DNA from: Anadara kagoshimensis
Lineage: Eukaryota; Mollusca; Bivalvia; Arcoida; Arcidae
Reading direction: 5' to 3'
DNA: 64,000 bases
Assembly: GCA_021292105.1 (NCBI GenBank)
Contig: CM037861.1
Span: forward strand, 60,619,245-60,683,244
The notes under the pieces were generated by a model that saw only the letters and a list, made by a program, of their open reading frames with translations, did no database searches and was not told where the DNA came from. The stretch's first letter is position 1. Every line of letters begins with the position of its first letter. Below, piece after piece: positions 13,801-22,830 of the stretch. A program made the position numbers and the translations under genes.

Positions 13801-16800
13801 GAGTGTTACAAGTATGCAGGCAATACAATAATGAAAGAACCTTGACAAGGGCATATTATGATATTCCGCTAAACTTACCTTAAAATATCATTCTTGACTT
13901 TTTCATCACAACCATTTATCTGTAACTTTGCTTCCACTAATGCCTGTTAATAAATAAATGATGTGTAGATAAATATATACATTTACATACTATTATATTT
14001 ATGTTAAGTGACACATTATTTTAATGCCCCTTGATAACTTTGCCATTTCACTTATCACTATACTACTAATATTTTGAAGTTCCATATAATCCTTTTTCTA
14101 GGTTTTACTTTGTAAGCCCATTTTATTATAATGTCGCTTGATTACTTTGCCATCCTCATATTGCCAGACTATTTTGCAGTCCTAAAACCCTATTTCTTCA
14201 TTTTATTCTTAGGTCTCCCGCATTTTATCATCAAACCCCTTTATAATGCCAAAATCTGACAGAACAAGTGGTGGTGATGAATCATGGTTCCTCTCGGTCT
14301 GTATATATGCAATAATACATAAAAGGCATCTTTTAGCATCAATGAACATATTAATATTGATATGACTTTTAAGTTTGTGTACCTAGTACTTTACGGTAAT
14401 TACAAACACACACATCATCATTATATACATGCCATACAAAATCCTGATTATCATTCACCAAAGTAAACTCATATGTATCATATGCAATCAAATTTTTCTC
14501 AATAATAATTTTTTTTGAGGGTCTCACTTTTGATCCAACATGGCTATGGTGAGAAAGAGGAGAGAAAATCAACAACTTTACCAGTAGATACAAATACTTA
14601 CACAATATAACAAATATTAACATTTTCCTGAAGTAGTTTCTGACATCTGCATAGATAATCTAATGTTTCTGTGTACCAGTTCTGAAGATAACTTTGTACA
14701 GAGGTGTTGATGTTGGTCAACTAAAAAATTAATATCAATGACAGAATAACTTCCCAGGGCAATATAGAAACTACAAATGTTTTAAAATTCAAAAGTTTGA
14801 AAAAACACGACACAACCTCAAAATACATGTATAAGCAAAACGAAATGCTTTTTAAAGTTTCAACAGGTTATCAGTATGTATTTTTAAATTTAGCTAGTCC
14901 TCATTTTAATCTTGATATCTGTGTTCAATGGGATATTATTTGGCCGAGTGTGCTGTCTTTGACAGCTTAAAGACCACAGCAACTCTCAATGACTAGGTTT
15001 GAATCCCACACAGTACAAACCCTATATGAGAAAGATTGTCAGTTCACTTTCCAAAGGTTTGTGTTTTTCTCTGGTTACTCTGGTTTCCTCTACCATCCTA
15101 AACTGACTGCCTCAATATAAGTGAAATCATTCTGACTGGGACGTAAAACCATAATTTTACTTCACCATCTGTATTTAACAATAGAATCGTGTTTTAATTT
15201 TCAGTTTTCACTTGAATAAATTATCTTCTTTTTTTTTAAATTAATCACATTAATCAAAAACTTTAGTTAATTATCATAATTATACAATTTTTGTCTTTGA
15301 TATAGTATAAAATTTTGTAACAAAAACTTTATACAGAATTTTGGTAGGTTAAAAGGCCCAATGTACCCTGTCAAAAATGATTGTACCATTCACCTACAGC
15401 TCCAAGTACATAAATTTTTGACAGCTTAACTGGTACATGGGGGCCATGTGACCTGTCAAAAGCCTGTGTAACTTATAACAATAACATCCACTTTCAGTAC
15501 AGCATACAAAAGGCAGGCACATGTTACTAAAAGACTGAAATCATCACTAAATCTAATCTTAATTTTCTGTAAACATAAAACGTTAAAATCAGATAATTTA
15601 AATTAAAGTCAACCAGCAATGTATACACAAAGCAACAACATATGAATATACAGTAAAACCTTGATATCTTTGCCACCTTGCTTATCATCACAACACTGTT
15701 AAAACTCAAAAGCTATTTCTTTTATGTTTGTCTTTATAAGTCTTAATTAATTCCAATATTGCCAAAACCCCTTTATAAAACCAATACCTAACTGAAAAAG
15801 TGGTAGCAATGAGTCAAAGTTTTACTGTATGCTATAGTAAAACAGATTAGACAGACAGCTAAAACTGCATGCATGCAAGAAATATGGATGTCATGAACAT
15901 GAAAAATACTCTTTACAGAAATACCTACCAAATGTTAACTCAATTTAAACAATAAACTGTTGTTTAATTTAAAATTTATTACCAGCATATAAAATAAAGG
16001 TTTACCCATACTACATAGTAATTGATTTTTATAAACTGAAACAATTTCTGGATAGTACAATTTAAACAAAATTAAAAGATAATTTGGTAAAACGTCCTTG
16101 ACTTTAATGACAACGTACATTCTCTGTATAAGTTAAAATTTATGCATGAAAGCCATTTTCTTGTTTTCTACTTTTCAACAACACCAGTATATGGAAGTTT
16201 GAAGCAAATATATTGTCAATTTGTTTACCTCAAGTCTATTGTCTCGAAATGATTTACTGATTAAATACTAGAGTGGAATAGAGTGGAGTATTGGAGATTT
16301 ACGCCCCAATCAAGACTTGTTTACTTATATTGAGGCGGCCAGGGATGATAAAGAAAACCAGAGTGTCCAGAGAAAACCACTGACCTTTGGCAGGTGAACT
16401 GACAAACTTTTACACATTATAATAAGATCTGCCAAGTGGGATTCAAATCTAGGCAGTCAGACACACTGTGATCCATAAGGATGCACTTTCAATCACTTAG
16501 CCACCGAGGCCCAAGAAAATCTAGAAAGTTACAACTTAAATAGTATGTTAAAACCTTGAATCCTTAATGGTATGTTTTTTCAGCTGGCTGTTTCATTAGA
16601 CTAATTACACCAAACTTTCTTGGTTCCTGTAGGTAGCCTTGCTTTTTACTATATATCAAGTACCACAGTTGAACTTGATTTCAGTTTTTCCTGGTGGTTT
16701 TTTTTTTTTTTTTTTTTTTTAATTGTTTTTTTTTTAAACTTGTGACGGGCAATTTTAAATTTAATCATTCAAATTAATAAAATTCATTCCTTAAAAAACA

Positions 16801-19800
16801 AAAACACAAAAAATACCATTAAGTCATGCACAAGGTACAAGATACATGAAGCTTTATTTATAGCCAAATGTAATTACCGGTACAAATAAAATAAGCTCTG
16901 TGGAGCTTGCAATTTGACAAAGGATCAATATTTTCAATAATCCAAAACACAATTAAATTACACCATACATGCCAAAAATATTACCGGTACTTACATAGCA
17001 CTTTGAACATGTAAAGCACATTACACAAACCAAATTCTGTTCTGTATTGTAAAACAGTACCTGTACAACTTGTATGTGTCTTACCTTTGGGTTTGCAATA
17101 TCTCCATGTTCCTTAGGCATTGCTAAACCTGTACATGCCTTTAAAAGAGGTAAATTCTATATCATAGTTATTACTTATTAACCAAATACCAGATTTAAAT
17201 ATATTTCTCATTAAGCAAAGCAAATCTAGGATTTTAAGTTAAGCGCTCAACAAAACACTAAATATAAAAGAAAGAACTAGTTAAAATAATTAAATTTTAA
17301 AAATGTATATACTATATATTCACACATTAAGAGTTAGTACAGTGCTTAATTATTCTTTAGTACTAGAATAAACTTTAAAATTCTTGATAGTATTTTATGC
17401 AACATTCGTAATCAAACTCAAGAAAAGGTATTCAACATACAAGACACCAAACTCAAAACTCATTGACCAACTGCTGCATGTAAATATGAAATACATGTAT
17501 AGCAATGGTTGATGATAAACATTTTTTGTATCTCAAAATGCATTTTCGAATCAATATAAACTGATGAAAAATTGAACCACAACTAAGTTTCATATGAATA
17601 TTCAGAGACAACCCAATTTTATATGAATATTCAGAGACAACCTAATTTTATATGAATATTCAGAGACAACCTAATTTTATATGAATATTCAGAGAGTTAA
17701 ATGTGAATGGGTGACTTGTCAAGTACAGTAATTACTGTAGAAATGAATTTGACAATAACCACATACACCTCAAATGATGTCAAATTTCATTCAAAGTCAA
17801 TGCCATAAGATGCATGTGATATTCTAAAACTGATGAAACATAACACACAAAAAGATGTTTCACTCAGAGTGGAAGAGATGTTCAAATCTAATAGAAAAGT
17901 GTATCAAAATTAAAACTATATAATCACCTGTTTCATATTTTAAATTTTCTATAGCAAAAAAAGAAGTAAATCTATAGAAATCTTAATTTTTCTGTTATCA
18001 ACCATATAGAATATGTGACCAACACTGGATTATATCTGTATTCAGATGTATACCATTTTCTATGCAATTTTAACCCCAAAATAGTCTAAAAGACTATAAA
18101 TTAAACTTAAAGTGTTGTTACCATACAAGATAAAATTGTTTGAACTTTGTGGTGATAATCTACTTTAATGTTGTTTGGAAAAGTATTATCAACATGAATG
18201 ACAATATAATAAAAGAATGTTTAAACATACAAATGAATCTATGTTGCAATAAATGATAAGCCAATTTAAGAACAGGATACATTAAGTTTTAAGTTTTAGA
18301 ATTTAGTGTATAGCACATCCCAAAGATGTATGTGAAATATAAATATTTTTTGCCTAATTTATCACACTGTTAATATGATTATTTAGAATCTGAATTACTG
18401 ATTAGTTTTAATATTAATACACAAATCTATTTAGTTTCAATATTAATCAAAATAATTCAGCTTAGAAATGAAAGTCTCAAATCACACACTAGTAGTAAAG
18501 GATTTAAAAATTTATAAATCATATATACTAAATACCTACCTCTTTGTCTAGGTACTTCAAAATCCCTCTACTATACACATCCAGTTCTGGTTTAAAATTA
18601 CACAGTGGTTAAAGAAAATAATACTTTCTATGTACATGTTTTCATCAAGATCAAAAATGGTATTTCAGAAGAACGGATTCTTAAAAACAAGACCATGCAA
18701 TAAAAGTTATTCATCTCTGTAAATAATTTTAAAACAATTTTAACAAAGAACTAGCTTTGTAAACTTGGTAGATCTTTAACAGTTGCTACTAGATATAAAG
18801 TTTCAAGCTTCTATGTCTTTAGATTCAAGAAAATGTTTTAAGGTTTTACTACTTGAGGTCACTTTGACATTTAAATGTGGGTCAAGGTTAATCAGCTGTG
18901 TAAACTTGGTAGATCTTTAACAGCTGCAGCTAGATATGAAGTTTCAAGCTCTCGAAAACAGTGTTTTACTACTTGAGGTCACGTTGACATTTAAATGTGG
19001 GTCAAGGTTAATCAGCTTTGCAAACTTGGTAGAACCTAAAGACCTGATATTATATGAATTTAAATTCATGACAAGAAGATATTATAATAGTTTTACTTCT
19101 TCAAAGTACAAAGGATATTGTTCCAAATTATCTGCTGGTTGTGCTAGGAAACATATAATGTATTTCCTTTGATCTGTTTGACCTTCACTTTCCTGACCTT
19201 TGACCTCTGACTCCTCTTTGTCATTCTCCAGCAAGCAATAGTAGCAAGTAAGCTGTGTTTTATGTTCACTTTCAAATACACTGAAAAGGTAAGGTGAGAA
19301 TAAATCTAAATTAAAATACATTAAGGTGAAATTGGAATTCTTATAGAACTTTATGTTATTTCAATTATACTTGCTCTTATTTCTTTTCATCTTTGTCAAA
19401 ATGCTAGAATGGCATTTAGTTAAATGTTACAAAGTACATCGGAACCTTCTAAACTCAACATCTTCCACTCAATTTTAAACAGCGGGTAGAACTCAGTTTA
19501 CAAACAACTTTACCAAAACAAAACAACATACATGTACAATATATTTATAGTCCTTTATACATTTATTTAGCTTATACAGATATTCATTTTCTCAAGGTTT
19601 GTACACTAAATGCAGTCTCATTGACAATTTTGCCATGACTGAACACTGAAAATGGTAAGTTATGTAAAACACTAAATGTACTGACAACTTGTACCAGGTC
19701 CAAATTTTCAGACCATTTACTCTTCCTATATACAAGTTATACAACAAATCTTTAAAAACAGTTTATTTTTTTCAAATTAGGATCTGCCCAAGTGGGGATA

Positions 19801-22491
19801 AAATCTAGGTAGTGAGAGATGCTGTGTTCAGCTGTTGGGAGCCTGTTAGACCACTTAACCACTGAGGCTCTCAATAAAATATCAAAAGGAGTTCATGTAG
19901 ATAGTCTGTAATAATATATATTTACCTAACTTCAACAGATGCCATACAACCTTCATCACTATATATTGACCCTTTATTTAATCTATGCGATAGTAGTTTC
20001 CTTAAGTCAGTCTCAGCTGCTGCATGTAAATTTGTGGATAAAACTGACACACTGAAATTGCTGTTAACACTTTCAGAGACATCGCTGGCTATACTGTCTG
20101 TATCTGATTTGTACTCTCTAAAATGGATAAAACAACTAAATTTCAATATTCCAATTATAAGTACATGCATGTATTTGATACTTTGTTTATTAACCAACTG
20201 TTTTGTTACATTTTTTAGCAACCACACCACATACCTTCCACCTAGGCTTTGATACATTAATATATCTGAACCTTGTTGCTGCCATACAGACATATATGTG
20301 TCTTCTACAGATAACCTGCCACAAGGAAATGTGTATCTTAATGGCGGCATGGACACATGTCCTTTCAATGGAAATGACAATTCTTGCTTACACAGCTAAG
20401 ATATACTTATAATTTTTTTTGTTAATTAATAGAGTTGTGTATTGCAGCAAATTTTCATATTGCGATATATTGCAATATTTTTGAAAATATTGCAATATTA
20501 TTGCAATATATTGAGTTGTGTGGTTTTGTTTTGTTTTGTTTTTTACAAAAACTGGTTTAATTTAATAAATTAACACCAAAGTTTTAGTATAACTTGTTTT
20601 ATTTGCATTTAACTCCAAAATACAAAACATGAGTCTTTGCCTTACTAAAAATCACGAACGACAAAATTGGCATACTTTTCTCCGGGAGCTGAGTTACAGT
20701 TGCAGGTTTCACTTAGGAATGATACATAGAGGATCTTGTATGAGTGTTTATGTAATATTGAATTTATTAAACGAGTTGAATAATTTTTTATGCAACGAGC
20801 CTTGGCGCCGGACGCTTTCATCAAAATTATATAATATGGGAAAATACCGGTATTCTAAAATCATATTGCGATATATTATTGGCAGCATAGATACCGCAAT
20901 AAACCGGTATTTCGATAATATTGCCCACCTCTATTAATTAAACAATAATGCAAATGTTCTTCAAGTTCAAATGTTGACTACTGAGAAGTTAAACCCTATT
21001 ACAGTAAAACTTGTATATTGCCCCTTAATAATTTTGCCAAAATAATTTTGCCACACTCCATTTTTTGTGTTATTCTTTTTGAATATCTCTCAATTTATCG
21101 CCAAACCCTTTTATAACGCCAAAATTTGACTGAACAAATGGTGGCAATGAATCAAGGTTACTGTATTCACATATGACGTCATATAACTACAATATGCATG
21201 TGACGTCATGACATATAATTGACATCATATAATTTGCATTGTGAACGTCAATTTGGCACTGCACACATTGCATTGAAATTCAGTTCCACACTGTCAACAC
21301 TGTTTTAAAATTTTAATTTGGCAGCGATTTTGGTTAAAAGTTTGATGGATTTCTATGTACAGTTTAGAAGAAGTTTGTAGATTTCACTGTTAGCACAATG
21401 TGTAAATCATATGCAGAATGACAGGCTACATCAGGTTTGCAGTTATTAGTGTATTTGTTGATATCCAAAATTCCAAATAAGAAAAATTGCATGCACTTTC
21501 ATCTCATTTGAAGTTACTGTAGGAACCACTGTGACTGTGACAGTGAAACTCTCTTTATATCCATAGAAAATCAAATAAATTTGAATAAAGTTTGATATTT
21601 TTCACTTACTTGTACCTAGTCGTAAGAGGAAATCTGTATGCGCATCCACGATTGTCATAAAGTATGTCTGTAGAAAGGAACATGTTGGCGGTTAAGGATT
21701 TTACACATGCGAAAATGACGATGTTTACACTGGAAGTGATGTCCTTTGTAAGGTTTTACGTCATATGCACAACAGAATCCGCCATTTGCATGGTTTTTCA
21801 ACATGTTAAATCCCCATAGCACCAATGTTTTACCCTATATAGATATATTTTGGGCTAATCGCGGATGCGCATACAGATTTCCTGTTATGACTAGGTACAA
21901 GTAAGTGAAAAATATTGATTTTAATTCATATTTATTTGATTTTCTATGGATATAAAGAGAATTTCACTGTCACAGTCACAGTAGACCTGAAATTCAAGGC
22001 TCTTGTAACAGCTTTTATATTCGGACAAACGGCAACTGTCCGAATATAAAAGCCGTTACAAGAGCCTTGAATTTCAGGTCTACAGTCACAGTGGTTCCTA
22101 CAGTAGTTTTCTTATCATTTCTCAGTAATTTTATCTGTTTATGTGCTGGCGTTGGATCATGTTTCCGTGACGTGCCATAAAGCGTGGTAAATTGGACGCT
22201 CTCACTTTGCGATAATTATGAAGCTTTAACCACCACAGCAATCACATTAAACTTGGAGTCGGACTTTGTTTGTCCTGATGCTGAAAATTGGAAATAAAAA
22301 GAACATCTGTCATGCCTGTCAGTAAAGGGACAATTTCAGTTTGTTCGCCATGACAGTACCATTAGTTTATAAATAAAATTACTTAGAAAATACCTATTTT
22401 GGTGGTACGAATATAAGGAGTAAAATCGATCAACGTTTTTAGTTTCTTTGACATCACTTTCTTCACTGGTTTTATCCACGTCGTCTGCCAT
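9168..22491 (-). CDS. C17orf75: C17orf75 / Njmu-R1 homologue (WDR11-FAM91A1 complex subunit)
   Basis: Eleven exons: 22491-22394, 20117-19926, 19280-19097, 18586-18540, 17138-17085, 14720-14622, 13943-13879, 12714-12554, 11238-11138, 10366-10296 and 9309-9168 (TAG stop). About 404 residues; human has about 396. Blocks matching human Njmu-R1 in order: FYSLYSYHQNR, NFSVSVLSTNL, TCYYCLLENDK, KYIICFLAQPADNLE, SVQSYLQNWY, DEKVKNDILR, KFCEDWGKLLEKA, LRQILENGKIK, LLMQAESDYYALYR and NCDILLHYIKQESIPEIQNV. In human the protein joins WDR11 and FAM91A1 in a complex that acts with TBC1D23/golgin capture of endosome-to-Golgi vesicles. Start: first ATG of exon 1, MADDVDKTSEESD. Odd point: exon 3 ends in phase 0 at its only plausible GT (19096-19095), but exon 4 needs one preceding base; all other junctions fit. 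Confidence 0.92.
9400..9716 (-). mobile_element. SINE-like repeat B, copy on minus strand
   Basis: On the minus strand, CAGTAGCTCAGTTGTTAGAG and GGTCATGGGTTGAAACCG form tRNA-like A and B boxes. The body reads on through TTGCCAAGAACTGGGCATT-like sequence to TCTTGACTGGCATGTGAAAC and a short ATTG tandem. Inserted in the last intron of C17orf75. The two opposed open frames here are repeat sequence, not genes. Confidence 0.75.
9785..9942. mobile_element. pogo/Tigger-like MITE, copy a
   Basis: Bounded by TACAGTAAAACC and GGTTTTACTGTA, a terminal inverted repeat with TA at both outer ends as for Tc1/mariner-type insertion. Internal phrases CTTATCACC, CCCCTTTATAATG and TGAACAAATG-GGCAAT recur in the copies at 15649, 21000 and 24598. 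No open frame. Confidence 0.75.
10858..11075. repeat. (CTCA)n tetranucleotide microsatellite
   Basis: A CT run passes into about 200 bp of CTCA repeats with a central CCCA block. The 114-codon frame over it is an artefact. It lies in the C17orf75 intron between exons 9 and 10. Confidence 0.97.
11862..12027. mobile_element. Long palindrome (foldback element)
   Basis: Arms of about 75 bp are nearly perfect inverse complements, starting TAGAATCTGTCACCTGTTTG and ending CAAACAGGTGATAGATTCTA. The loop is near GAGGCTGTGCCGAG. The arms include ACCGATACCGGTTG/CAACCGGTATCGGT. No coding capacity; lies in the C17orf75 intron between exons 8 and 9. Confidence 0.85.
12861..13503. mobile_element. hAT-like non-autonomous element
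   Basis: Ends are ACAGGGTTCGAAATAAG and the inverse complement of ACAGGGTTAGAAATAAG, so 16 of 17 terminal bases match. TTACA flanks both sides of the cagggtt core, a partial target duplication. The interior has no long frame but holds a GC-rich hairpin cluster at 13325-13420. Inserted in the C17orf75 intron between exons 7 and 8. Confidence 0.75.
14020..14295. repeat. Degraded pogo/Tigger-like MITE pair, copy b
   Basis: Two partial copies in tandem repeat the CCCTTGATAACTTTGCCATTT and TATCATCAAACCCCTTTATAATGCC phrases of the TACAGTAAAACC family. Clean terminal repeats are lost. Confidence 0.55.
14935..15165 (+). mobile_element. SINE-like repeat A, plus copy
   Basis: tRNA-like head GGCCGAGTGTGCTGTC and B-box-like GGTTTGAATCCCAC, then GTCAGTTCACTTTCCAAAGG, CTCTGGTTACTCTGGTTTCC, and tail TATAAGTGAAATCATTCTGA. 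Inverse orientation to the copies at 16268, 27891, 28690 and 30895. Confidence 0.7.
15649..15830. mobile_element. pogo/Tigger-like MITE, copy c
   Basis: Starts TACAGTAAAACCTTGATATC and ends AAAGTTTTACTGTA. Shares TTGCCACC-CTTATCATCA and the AACTGAAAAAGTGGTAGCAATG phrase with the other family members. Confidence 0.75.
16268..16512 (-). mobile_element. SINE-like repeat A, best copy
   Basis: On the minus strand it starts GGCCTCGGTGGCTAAGTGAT (A-box-like) with B-box-like GATTTGAATCCCAC. The body runs through AGTTCACCTGCCAAAGGTCA and CTGGACACTCTGGTTTTC to CTTATATT... and a TTGATTGGGGCGTAAATC tail. Flanking repeats of the element's tag (ACTAGAGTGGA) are poor. A poly-T tract lies downstream at 16701-16735. 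Confidence 0.75.
17592..17692. repeat. 29 bp tandem repeat, four units
   Basis: ATATGAATATTCAGAGA starts at 17592, 17621, 17650 and 17679 with CAACCTAATTTT between. Units are uniform and spacers are not unique, so it is a minisatellite, not a CRISPR array. The rest of 17139-18539 is featureless AT-rich intron. Confidence 0.93.
18750..19035. repeat. Imperfect tandem duplication beside C17orf75 exon 3
   Basis: AAACTTGGTAGATCTTTAACAG begins near 18760 and 18901, and again, cut short, near 19021. Each is followed by TTTTACTACTTGAGGTCAC, ACATTTAAATGTGGGTCAAGG and TTAATCAGCT. The spacing is about 141 then 120 bp. GGTCAAGG-containing repeats are common in this window. Confidence 0.8.
20421..20941. 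mobile_element. hAT-like element nested in the piggyBac-like MITE
   Basis: Ends are TTAATTAATAGAGTTGTGTA and the inverse complement of TTAATTAATAGAGGTGGGCA, followed by ATTGCGATATATTGCAATAT-type inner repeats at both ends. It contains, at 20729-20812, a half copy of the palindromic element of 3346-3504. Confidence 0.65.
21000..21165. mobile_element. pogo/Tigger-like MITE, copy d
   Basis: Starts TACAGTAAAACTTGTATATT and ends AAGGTTACTGTA. Inside are CGCCAAACCCTTTTATAACG and TGACTGAACAAATGGTGGCA, shared with the copies at 9785, 15649 and 24598. Confidence 0.7.
21515..22105. mobile_element. Large foldback element, copy 1
   Basis: Starts TTACTGTAGGAACCACTGTG and ends CACAGTGGTTCCTACAGTA. Inverted arms of over 100 bp include TTGTACCTAGTCGTAA-GGAAATCTGTATGCGCATCC and its inverse. 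A second copy is at 41364-41793. The right arm is split by the palindrome at 21983-22081. Confidence 0.85.
21983..22081. mobile_element. Near-perfect palindrome nested in the foldback right arm
   Basis: GACCTGAAATTCAAGGCTCT...AGAGCCTTGAATTTCAGGTC: arms of about 45 bp with a short loop around ACGGCAACTGT. TA stands at both outer edges, consistent with insertion at a TA dinucleotide. No coding capacity. Confidence 0.85.
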
Positions 22492-22830
22492 TTTGCTTTT
22501 TTCTCAATCTTTTGACGCTTGTATTAAGCTTGCAAATTGTACTGACATCAAACACTTTTCTGATTATGACATTTAGCGCCATCTGTCATTTTTGTGACAC
22601 ACACGTGTTGCATGTAAACAAGACTTGGAAATGTAAACAATTGCATTTTCCGTTTTCCATCTAATTTGATAATCATAAGAAAGATGGTTATTGGATTGGA
22701 TTTCTATTGTATGATAATTTAACTTGTCATTGTAAGATTTTTAATTTTAAGATTTAGCCCCTTATTTGCACGTGCGAACACCTGCACAGATAGCAGACGA
22801 CAGAATCTTTTCATTTCCTATTTGATAATA
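22492..22830. promoter_or_regulatory. Bidirectional promoter interval, C17orf75 / MEIOB
   Basis: The two start codons point away from each other across 339 bp, so both promoters and 5' UTRs must lie here unless further 5' exons exist. Two CACGTG E-boxes are seen at 22602-22607 and 22769-22774. No TATA box is obvious in a fitting place. Shared control is inferred from spacing only. Confidence 0.65.

Larger units (their letters stand above)
20262..21337. mobile_element. piggyBac-like MITE, interrupted by later insertions
   Basis: The left part (about 20262-20420) matches the intact element at 23764-24074 from TTGCTGCCA through ACATATGTGTC, CCTTTCAATGGAA and AAGATATACTTATAA. The right part (about 21168-21337) matches from GACGTCATATAACTACAAT through GTGAACGTCAATTTGGCACTGC to TTTGGCAGC and GGTTAA. 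The two halves are separated by a hAT-like element and a pogo-like MITE. The open frame that runs into this from C17orf75 exon 2 is repeat-derived. Confidence 0.75.

Noticed and set aside
17592..17692. Short regular repeat resembling a CRISPR
   Set aside because: Four contiguous 29 bp units without unique spacers, in a eukaryotic intron.
20240..20400. Upstream continuation of the C17orf75 exon 2 frame
   Set aside because: The sequence is the left half of a piggyBac-like MITE, and the acceptor at 20119-20118 cuts it off.
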